Both the position numbers and the translations under genes were made by a program. Below are positions 5,937-11,581 of a DNA stretch of 11,581 nucleotides, in pieces (the stretch's first letter is position 1; each line of letters opens with the position of its first letter). This stretch comes from Paracoccaceae bacterium. Its GTDB lineage: Bacteria; Pseudomonadota; Alphaproteobacteria; Rhodobacterales; Rhodobacteraceae. The notes under the pieces are model-generated. The model saw only the letters and a program-made list of their open reading frames with translations. It ran no database searches and was not told the origin of the DNA. The stretch spans positions 1 to 11,581 of the forward strand of contig PUNI01000225.1 of assembly GCA_003551745.1 (NCBI GenBank), read 5' to 3'.

Positions 5937-6237
5937 AGCCAGTCGAACCCCGTGCTGCGGCTGCGTCGCCACGCCACGCGCTGCCGGCACCGGTCGCAGC
6001 TCCCGCCCGGCTGGCGCCGACCCGACGCCGCACGACGTGAAGCCCGACACTCGCCGAAGCCCGCACACGCAACCCGGTGAGCATCCGCCCTGCACCCCGC
6101 GCCTGGCAAGGGGCGCAGGCACAAAAGCCCGTGGCTGTGACCGCCAGCCCACCGCCCGTCGCGACGGCCGCGCAGGAAACGGGCGCGCCTGCGCATGGCC
6201 GGCCCCGGCCGCCTGCCGGGGCCTGGCCGGTGACCGC
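5937..6237. other. gene-free stretch with GC-rich dyads
   Basis: No convincing gene is seen on either strand; the open frames here are Arg/Gly/Pro-rich extensions of neighbouring frames. The stretch should hold the promoter of the TauE-TIGR02186 operon (-), but I cannot pick out a clear -35/-10 pair. Its right half holds a perfect 12-bp palindrome (ccgtcgcgacgg, 6156-6167) and two hairpins listed separately. Confidence 0.6.
6170..6228 (-). terminator. tandem hairpins after the repeat membrane protein gene
   Basis: Just past the stop of the minus-strand membrane protein gene lies ggccggccccgg (6197-6208) pairing with ccggggcc-T-ggcc (6216-6228), a 12-bp GC stem with one bulged T and a 7-base loop. 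Next to it is gcgcagg (6170-6176) pairing with cctgcgc (6188-6194), loop 11. The position suggests a transcription end, but no T-run follows on the minus strand, so it may be Rho-dependent or only stabilise the 3' end. Confidence 0.45.
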
Positions 6238-7152
6238 TCAGACCGGCTCCGCGTCGGACTCCGGCACCTGCCGGCTTTCGCGGATCAGCAGAAGCCCGCC
6301 AACAAGAAAACAGAACGCCCCGAAGCCCAGATGGGCGTTGGCGAGATCCGCCAGCCAGCCCGGCTCGGGCGCCCTCGGGATGAAGGCCAGGACGCCCGCG
6401 GTCATGAACAGGACGCAGCCCACGAGGTTGATGAACACGATCTGCCAGGACAGGCTGCGCGGCTTCCACGACCAGTAGCCGTGGCTTGTCTCCATGAAGG
6501 CGAGATAGCCCGACACGAGGAAGAGGATCGACCCGAGAAGGCCCGGCAGCCAGATCGTCAGATCCTGCTGATACCAGAGCCCCAGCGGGTGGATCGCATC
6601 GAAAGTGTTGAAATTGAATGCGATGGTGCCCGCAAACTGGGTGATCGTGCTGAGCCAGCCGAGGCTTCGCGGCCGCCAGCCGAGCAAGCGCACCTGCTGG
6701 ACGTGACGCGGGCCGGTTGGGGAGAATACCGGTGCGTTGGCGGCCTGGAAGTTCTGCAGGAAACCGGCGGTGGTGAAGGGGATCGAGCCGAGAAAGAACA
6801 CCACCGCGATCTGGACCGGGGTCAGCGGATTGGGAAACAGCGACAGCCCCGCCCCCAGCATGAACAGCAGCGAGCCCAAGGCGAAGAGCGCGCCGATCCA
6901 AGAGTTGAAGCTCGGCCGCAGCCAGATCGGCAGCGTGCCGTCGCCGGCATGCACCGGCAGCAGTCCCTTGCGGTTGTACCTGGCCAGCCAGACGACCCGC
7001 CGACCCTGCAGCAGATAGCTGCGGTAGGTGACGAAGCGCCCCGGGCCGCGGACGATCAAATCCCGCAGGTTTGGATGGTGTTCGCGAGCGCTCAACGCGA
7101 ACCCCGGGTGAGGCTCCGCGTGCAGCCCATTGATCGTGGTGGCATCGGACAC
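6238..7152 (-). CDS. six-helix membrane protein with three two-helix repeats (YrhK-like)
   Basis: Up to 304 residues with about 80 polar N-terminal residues followed by six membrane helices (about 83-105, 112-133, 167-185, 199-220, 236-257, 268-290). Each helix carries a related small-G-x-x-F pattern, for example LGSLLFMLG, LGSIPFTTAG, AGTIAFNF, LGSILFLVSG, VGCVLFMTAG and GAFCFLVGG. Helix pairs are preceded by similar lead-ins: WLRPSFNSW, WRPRSLGW and WKPRSLSW. This indicates three copies of a two-helix unit. The style resembles YrhK-domain membrane proteins; that assignment is tentative and the function unknown. GTG 7152 is used here, but GGAGG abuts it directly, which is too close, so TTG 7095 (285 residues) is a real alternative. 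The frame continues upstream to 7413 with sequence that does not look coding. Confidence 0.75.
   Translation of the reverse strand: MSDATTINGLHAEPHPGFALSAREHHPNLRDLIVRGPGRFVTYRSYLLQGRRVVWLARYNRKGLLPVHAGDGTLPIWLRPSFNSWIGALFALGSLLFMLGAGLSLFPNPLTPVQIAVVFFLGSIPFTTAGFLQNFQAANAPVFSPTGPRHVQQVRLLGWRPRSLGWLSTITQFAGTIAFNFNTFDAIHPLGLWYQQDLTIWLPGLLGSILFLVSGYLAFMETSHGYWSWKPRSLSWQIVFINLVGCVLFMTAGVLAFIPRAPEPGWLADLANAHLGFGAFCFLVGGLLLIRESRQVPESDAEPV
7092..7145 (-). other. possible 17-codon leader ORF
   Basis: An ATG at 7145 lies 7 nt after GGAGG (7157-7153), the best ribosome binding site in the area, but it is out of frame with the membrane protein. It encodes MPPRSMGCTRSLTRGSR and its TGA (7094-7092) overlaps an in-frame TTG (7095) of the membrane protein as TTGA. 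This would be a leader peptide coupling translation into the main gene. It could equally be chance, or a sign of a frame error in this region. Confidence 0.25.
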
Positions 7153-7392
7153 CCTCCGGCCTGCAGGACGACGCCAATCAAGACGACCGGCGAAGCACGC
7201 CACAATCGGCGGGCTCACCCGCGCCCGAATGCGCGAGGTCGCCGTGCCCTTGCGCGACGCGTGCTGCCAATAAGCCAAAGGCTGGCGGCAGCGCAACCGC
7301 AGCCGGCGGGCATCGGTTCCCGAACCGCCGGGCTCTCGACACGGCGTTCCGGCGGTGCACGCGCCATCAAGTGACGGCCAATCATAGAGTTT

Positions 7393-7414
7393 CTTGGCCC
7401 GTGGCCGGGCCAAG
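7393..7414 (-). terminator. hairpin after the ABC permease gene
   Basis: cttggcccg (7393-7401) and cgggccaag (7406-7414) are perfect 9-bp arms with a 4-base loop, 32 bp past the permease stop on the minus strand. The placement fits the end of the ABC operon. There is no T-run after the stem on that strand, so intrinsic termination would be weak. The remaining gap to the membrane protein gene (about 240 bp) shows no gene and presumably holds its promoter, though no clear -35/-10 pair was found. Confidence 0.45.
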
Positions 7415-7446
7415 GGGCGGTCCTCGCGGCGCGCGAGACGCGGCTG

Positions 7447-9984
7447 CTAGTCCTGCGCGCGCAGAACGCTGGCCGGGCGCGCGGCCAGCGGGCGCAGGGC
7501 GAAGGCCAGCCCTGCAAGCAGCGTGGCCATCACCCCGCCCGCAACGATGGCGATCGCAGAGACAGGCTCGAATCGATAGCTCGTGTCCATCACCAGCGCC
7601 ATGACCGCCCAGCCCGAAAGCCCGCCCGCCACGATCGCCACCGCCCCGGCGGCCGCGCCCAGCAGGGCCGAGCGCAGCGCGAAGCTCGACAGGATGCGGC
7701 GCCGCGCGGCGCCCAGCGTCTTCAGCACGGCAGCCTCGAAGACGCGTGCCCGTTCGCCGGCGGCGGCCGCACCGATCAGCACGATGAAGCCCGTCACCAG
7801 CGTGACCCCGGCCGCCCATGCGGTGGCGGCGGCGATATCGGAGAGCGTGCCGGCCGCCCGGTCGATCGCCTCGCGCACCGGAACCGCCGTGACGTTGGGA
7901 AAGGCGCCGGCCAGATCGCGCAGGATCGCGGCCTCGGCCTCGGGGGCGGCATAGACGGTGGCAATATGGGTATGGGGCGCGGCCTGCAAGGCGCCCGGGT
8001 TCATCGCCATCACGAAGCCGATCCCGGCGGTGGTGAAATCCACCACCCGGAAGTTCGCCACCTCGGCGGTGATCTCGCGCCCGAGGATGTTCACCGTCAT
8101 CGTGTCGCCCAGCTGGATGCCGATCTCGCGCGCGATATCGTCGGACAGGCTGACCAGCGGCGGGCCGTCGTAATCGGCAGCCCACCAGTCGCCAGCGGTG
8201 ATCTCGGTGCCCGCCGGCGGGGTGGCGGCATAGGTCACGCCACGATCCCCGCGCAGGATCCAGTGACCGCCGGCCACCTCCCGTGCGGGGCGGTCGTTGA
8301 TCCGGGTAACGAAGCCGCGCAGCATCGGCGCGGTCTCGACATTCGAGACCATCGGATCGGCCTCCAGACGCTCGAGAAAGCCCTCCAGCTGCGCGGTCTG
8401 GATGTCGACGAAGAAATAGCTCGGCGCGCGCTCGGGCAGGTCGCGCTCGATCGCCGAGCGCAGGTTCGATTCGATCTGGCCCACCGCCGCCAGCACGGTC
8501 AGCCCGAGGCCCAGCGACAGTATCACCGAGGCCGCTTCCTCCCGAGGCCCGCCGATGGCGCCGAGGGCAAGACGCAGGGCGGTGCGCCCGCGCACCGCCG
8601 GCGACCGCGCCGCCCAGCGGGCCGCCCGGCGCACCAGCCAGGCCGCAACCACCAGCGCCAGCAGCGCCCCGACGATCCCCGCGGCACTGCCGACCGCAAG
8701 CTCCGGCACGCCCGAGAACCACGCCGCCGCGCCCACCAGCAGCGCCAGCAGGCCCGCCGTGGCCGCAAGGAACACCGGCCGAGGCCACGCCCGGGCAATC
8801 CCGCCTGCCTCGCGGAACAGCGCCGCGGCCCGGACCTCCTCGGTCCGTGCCAGCGGCCAGAGCGTAAAGATCAGCGCCGTCAGCACCCCGTAGAGCGCCG
8901 CCTCGCCCAGCGGCGCCAGATGCAACCGGAACTCGGCCGGCACCGGCAGGCGCGCCTCCAGAACCGGCGCCAGCACCAGCGGCAGCGCCGCCCCGAGCGC
9001 CATGCCCAGCATCACCCCCAGCAGCGTCAGCGCCCCGATCTGCAGGAAATAGACCAGAAAGATTGTCCGGCTCTCTGCGCCGAGGGTCTTCAGGATCGCG
9101 ATGACCTCGGTCTTGCGCTCCAGATAGGCGCGCACCGCCGCCGACACGCCGACGCCGCCCACCGCGAGCCCGGCGAGCCCCACCAGCACCAGGAAGGCCG
9201 CGATGCGGTCGACGAAGAACTCGATGCCCGGGGCGCCGCGACGGCTGTCGCGCCAGCGCATCCCGCTGTCGGGAAAGGCCTCCCGCACCGAGGCGCGGAT
9301 CTGATCCGGGTCGCTGCCGGGCGGCAGCATCATCCGGTACCGGCTGTCGAAGAGCGTGCCCTCGCCGAGAAGCTCGCTGTCGGCCAGCGCCGCGGTGCGC
9401 ACCAGCGTCCGCGGGCCGAAGCCGAAGCCCGCGGCGCCGGCGTCGGGCTCGGAGACGAGCCGCGCGGTCAGCTCGAACTCCTGCACGCCGAGCCGGAAGA
9501 CATCGCCGGTCTCGAGGCCCAGCCGATCGGCCAGAACCGGCGCCATCACCGCGCCGAAACGCCCCTCCGGCCGCGGACCGAGGGCGTCGTCGAGCGCCAG
9601 CGGCGGGTCGAGCCCCAGTTGCCCGACCAGCGGATAGGCGTCGTCCACGCCCTTGACCTGGGTCAGGGCGCGTTCGGCTCCGGCGCCCTCGCCCACCACC
9701 GCCATCGACCGGAAGTCGACGATCTCCGAGAGCCTTGCGGCATTCTCCTCCAGCCATGCGCGCTCCGCCGGTTCGGCAAACCGATAGGTGAAGCTGATCT
9801 CGGCGTCGCCGCCGAGGATCACGGCCCCCTCGCGCTGAAGCCCGGCTTCGATGGCCGCGCGCACCGAGCCGACCGCCGCAATGGCGCCAACACCCAGCGC
9901 CAGGCAGGCGAGGAACACCCAGAAGCCGCGCAGGCCCCCGCGCAACTCGCGCCGGGCGATGCGGGCCGCGATGGCAAGGCTCAT
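7447..9984 (-). CDS. ybbP: ABC transporter permease, FtsX-like (YbbP type)
   Basis: An 845-residue integral membrane permease; E. coli YbbP has about 800 residues. Ten membrane helices are visible at about 21-41, 262-284, 313-336, 362-380, 404-424, 430-450, 485-503, 722-742, 766-789 and 808-831, with two large periplasmic domains (about 45-260 and 505-720). This is the duplicated FtsX/MacB-type plan. Each half has the cytoplasmic coupling motif before its second helix: RKTEVIAILKTLGAESR (290-306) and ARVFEAAVLKTLGAARRR (746-763). Such transporters do not import nutrients but extract or move lipophilic or envelope molecules using ATP. The ATG at 9984 overlaps the ATPase stop as ATGA, so the pair is translationally coupled. 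The E. coli partner of this locus is linked to the TesA esterase, as here. Confidence 0.95.
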   Translation of the reverse strand: MSLAIAARIARRELRGGLRGFWVFLACLALGVGAIAAVGSVRAAIEAGLQREGAVILGGDAEISFTYRFAEPAERAWLEENAARLSEIVDFRSMAVVGEGAGAERALTQVKGVDDAYPLVGQLGLDPPLALDDALGPRPEGRFGAVMAPVLADRLGLETGDVFRLGVQEFELTARLVSEPDAGAAGFGFGPRTLVRTAALADSELLGEGTLFDSRYRMMLPPGSDPDQIRASVREAFPDSGMRWRDSRRGAPGIEFFVDRIAAFLVLVGLAGLAVGGVGVSAAVRAYLERKTEVIAILKTLGAESRTIFLVYFLQIGALTLLGVMLGMALGAALPLVLAPVLEARLPVPAEFRLHLAPLGEAALYGVLTALIFTLWPLARTEEVRAAALFREAGGIARAWPRPVFLAATAGLLALLVGAAAWFSGVPELAVGSAAGIVGALLALVVAAWLVRRAARWAARSPAVRGRTALRLALGAIGGPREEAASVILSLGLGLTVLAAVGQIESNLRSAIERDLPERAPSYFFVDIQTAQLEGFLERLEADPMVSNVETAPMLRGFVTRINDRPAREVAGGHWILRGDRGVTYAATPPAGTEITAGDWWAADYDGPPLVSLSDDIAREIGIQLGDTMTVNILGREITAEVANFRVVDFTTAGIGFVMAMNPGALQAAPHTHIATVYAAPEAEAAILRDLAGAFPNVTAVPVREAIDRAAGTLSDIAAATAWAAGVTLVTGFIVLIGAAAAGERARVFEAAVLKTLGAARRRILSSFALRSALLGAAAGAVAIVAGGLSGWAVMALVMDTSYRFEPVSAIAIVAGGVMATLLAGLAFALRPLAARPASVLRAQD

Positions 9985-10679
9985 TCCGCAGCCCTCGCCG
10001 TCAGCTCCTCGCGCTCGATGCCGCCGTCAGACAGTCGGATCACCCGGTCGCAGCGGGCAGCCAGCTCCGGGGCGTGAGTGACGAGGATCAGCGTGGCGCC
10101 ATGGCGGTCGCGCAGGCCGAAGAGGAGCTGCATGATCGCATCGCCATTGGCCCCATCGAGATTGCCGGTGGGCTCGTCGGCCAGCAGGATTGCCGGGCGC
10201 GGCGCCGCGGCGCGGGCCAGCGCCACGCGCTGCTGCTCGCCGCCCGACATCTGGCTGGGGTAGTGGTCGAGCCGGCTGCCGAGGCCGACAGCCCGCAATT
10301 CCTCCTCGGCGCGGGCGAAGGCGTCGCGCCGGCCGGCCAGTTCCAGCGGGGTCGCGACATTTTCAAGTGCCGTCATCGTCGGGATCAGGTGGAAGGACTG
10401 GAACACCACCCCCATATTGCCGAGGCGGAAGCGGGCCAGCGCGTCCTCGTTCATCGCGGTCAGGTCATGGCCCAGGGCCATCACACTGCCGCCGGTGGCG
10501 CGTTCCAGCCCGCCCATGAGCATAAGGAGTGACGACTTGCCCGAGCCCGAAGGCCCCACCAGACCCACAGTTTCGCCCCGCGCCACATCCATGGTGATGC
10601 CGCGGAGGATTTCGACCGGCCCGGCATTGCCCATCAGCGTCAGGCGCGCCTCGCGCAGGCTCAGCACGGTTTCGGGCAT
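9981..10679 (-). CDS. ybbA: ABC transporter ATP-binding protein (YbbA type)
   Basis: A 232-residue ATPase of the LolD/MacB-like group. Walker A is GPSGSGKSS (42-50), the Q-loop is Gln94 in [10 protein letters not shown], the signature is MSGGEQQR (144-151), Walker B is ILLADEP (164-170) followed by the TGNLD D-loop, and the switch is His202 in VTHAPE. All residues needed for ATP hydrolysis are present. The ATG at 10679 has GAGGAG (10692-10687 on this strand) 7 nt upstream; the open frame extends further upstream but that would run into the divergent esterase. It powers the YbbP-type permease encoded immediately after it (ATGA overlap). The divergent tesA-like neighbour supports the ybbA identity. 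Confidence 0.96.
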   Translation of the reverse strand: MPETVLSLREARLTLMGNAGPVEILRGITMDVARGETVGLVGPSGSGKSSLLMLMGGLERATGGSVMALGHDLTAMNEDALARFRLGNMGVVFQSFHLIPTMTALENVATPLELAGRRDAFARAEEELRAVGLGSRLDHYPSQMSGGEQQRVALARAAAPRPAILLADEPTGNLDGANGDAIMQLLFGLRDRHGATLILVTHAPELAARCDRVIRLSDGGIEREELTARAAE

Positions 10680-10698
10680 CACGTCACTCCTCGGGTTC

Positions 10699-11388
10699 CT
10701 GCCTCGTGCGGCATATGGGGCTTGGGCCGGGCTTGGCAAACTGGCCGGTGCCGCGGTTTTTACGGGTCTGACGGCGGTTGCCGTCGCCGCCCAGCCGCTG
10801 ACCGTGACAGCCTTCGGCGACAGCCTCACCCAGGGCTACGGCCTGCCGCAGGAGGAGGGCTTCGTGCCGGTACTGGAGCGCTGGCTGCAGGAACGGGGCC
10901 ATGACGTCACCGTGACCAACGCCGGCGTCTCCGGCGACACCACGGCCGGCGGGCTTGCCCGGATCGACTGGACGCTGGCCGAGGCGCCCGATGCGCTGAT
11001 CGTCGCGCTGGGGGGCAACGACCTTCTGCGCGGGCTCGATCCGGCCGAAAGCCGGGCCAATCTCGCCGGCATCCTGCAGGCCGCCGAGGCCGCCCAGGTG
11101 CCGGTGCTGCTGGCCGGCCTGCCCGCGCCGGGCAACTACGGCCCCGATTTCAAGCGCGACTTCGAGGCGATGTATGTGGAGCTGGCCGAGGAATTCGGCG
11201 CCATCGCCTATCCCGATTTCCTGGGCCCGATCGGCGAGAAGGCCGCCCAAGGCCTGTCGCTGGGCGACCTGATGCAGGAGGATCGCATTCACCCGAGCGC
11301 CGAGGGCGTCCGCCAGATCGTCGCCGCCATCGGCCCCTCGGTGGAGGAACTGCTCGAACGTGCCACGACCGCGGTGCCCGAGGGCTGA
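10699..11388 (+). CDS. tesA: arylesterase, GDSL/SGNH hydrolase (TesA-like)
   Basis: A periplasmic SGNH-family esterase like E. coli TesA (thioesterase I/lysophospholipase L1). Counting from 10699, the blocks are FGDSLTQGYGL with nucleophile Ser42, the SGDTTAGG Gly block, GGND with Asn107, and DRIHP with Asp195 and His198, completing the catalytic set. A signal peptide is evident ahead of it (KLAGAAVFTGLTAVAVAAQP, likely cut after AVA). The start is a problem: between the ATPase gene and the signal peptide there is no in-frame ATG, GTG or TTG, only CTG (10699, 10741). The ATG at 10715 is one base out of frame at a run of four G; the nearest upstream in-frame ATG (10597) lies within the ATPase gene. 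The start given is a placeholder. It diverges from ybbA-ybbP, as in E. coli. Confidence 0.88.
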   Translation: MPRAAYGAWAGLGKLAGAAVFTGLTAVAVAAQPLTVTAFGDSLTQGYGLPQEEGFVPVLERWLQERGHDVTVTNAGVSGDTTAGGLARIDWTLAEAPDALIVALGGNDLLRGLDPAESRANLAGILQAAEAAQVPVLLAGLPAPGNYGPDFKRDFEAMYVELAEEFGAIAYPDFLGPIGEKAAQGLSLGDLMQEDRIHPSAEGVRQIVAAIGPSVEELLERATTAVPEG

Positions 11389-11450
11389 GGGCGTCGGGCG
11401 CGGCGGTTCACGCACCCGTGGGCCGGACCGACGCGCAGCCCACCGCCCGG

Positions 11451-11581
11451 TCAGAGGCCGTAGAGCGCGCCGAACTTGGCTTCCAGATAGGCCAGGAGCG
11501 GCGCCTCGTCGGGCTCCGCGCCGCAGGCCTGGGCGATGGTCCGGCGCGGCTCGTAGAGCCCGCCGTGGCGCTGCACCGTCC
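11451..11581 (-). CDS. C-terminal end of an unidentified protein
   Basis: A reading frame enters from the right edge and stops at TGA (11453-11451). Its last 42 residues begin TVQRHGGLYEPRRTIAQACG and end EAPLLAYLEAKFGALYGL. The sequence is helical, balanced in composition and protein-like, and ends 62 bp from the convergent esterase gene, so it is very probably a real gene. The short helical C-terminus is vaguely reminiscent of zinc metallopeptidases (M3 or M32 type), but no catalytic motif is in view and I do not assign a function. The 62-bp gap holds a weak dyad (gtgggc 11418-11423, gcccac 11438-11443). Confidence 0.75.
   Translation of the reverse strand, partial: TVQRHGGLYEPRRTIAQACGAEPDEAPLLAYLEAKFGALYGL

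Noticed and set aside
5238..6080. A His-rich + strand open frame opposite the TauE/SafE gene
   Set aside because: The His/Gln/Ala runs are what hydrophobic codons look like when read from the opposite strand; not a metal-binding protein.
5937..6152. A 72-residue N-terminal extension of the TauE/SafE protein
   Set aside because: Arg/Gly-rich with no transmembrane character. The family starts close to the VQIYLPIAEV segment used here.
6037..7374. A 445-codon + strand open frame opposite the six-helix membrane protein
   Set aside because: Composition dominated by Arg, Gln, Ala and Pro and no recognisable motif; the minus strand has clear membrane helices.
7153..7413. An upstream extension of the six-helix membrane protein frame
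   Set aside because: It begins inside a probable terminator hairpin and encodes Arg-rich sequence without protein-like pattern.
7382..9757. A 791-codon open frame on the - strand in another phase of the permease gene
   Set aside because: Arg/Gly-rich, no membrane helices or motifs; a shifted-frame shadow of the 845-residue permease.
7966..10077. A 703-codon open frame on the + strand opposite the ABC permease gene
   Set aside because: It is an antisense frame in high-GC DNA, rich in His, Arg, Gln and Pro, without domains. The opposite strand carries a clear permease.

Overview
The window is high-GC, densely packed chromosomal DNA. The gene families point to an alphaproteobacterium of the Rhodobacterales (Rhodobacteraceae/Paracoccaceae): a DUF1467 membrane protein, a DUF6455 Cys-rich protein, a TIGR02186 protein paired with a TauE/SafE permease, and a DCC-family protein beside a short conserved hypothetical. 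This taxonomic call rests on family recognition, not a search. I see no rRNA, tRNA, insertion sequence, phage gene or CRISPR array, and no stretch whose composition stands out as foreign.

Left part (1-3160): the 3' end of a DUF1467 gene (+) meets a YdjA-like nitroreductase gene (-) tail to tail, with two short tandem duplications at the junction. The nitroreductase gene and a DUF167/YggU gene (+) diverge from a 74-bp gap that carries a 22-bp dyad centred between them. A DCC thiol-disulfide oxidoreductase-like gene and a small conserved hypothetical form a two-gene unit (-). This unit diverges from a lipoprotein M48 metalloprotease gene (+), which is followed by a Cys-rich DUF6455 gene (+).

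Middle (3239-7152): a stand-alone Lrp/AsnC ligand-binding (RAM) domain protein and an SDR oxidoreductase form a tight pair (+). Converging on them are TIGR02186 and a TauE/SafE transporter, whose stop and start codons overlap as ATGA (-). Next comes a 301-bp gene-free stretch with three GC-rich dyads. It is followed by a membrane protein (-) that appears to be built from three copies of a two-helix unit; its start codon is uncertain.

Right part (7447-11581): a ybbA-ybbP type ABC exporter (ATPase then a large FtsX-like permease, ATGA overlap, -) diverges from a tesA-like GDSL esterase gene (+). This is the same arrangement as tesA/ybbA-ybbP in Escherichia coli. The esterase has no ordinary start codon in a sensible place. 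The window ends in the last 42 codons of an unidentified gene on the minus strand.

Most of the window is ordinary core genome. The points most worth a second look are the triple-repeat membrane protein and its unusual start region, the divergent-promoter dyad at 930-951, the missing esterase start, and the TauE-TIGR02186 module. I did not find evidence for a wholly new multi-gene system.
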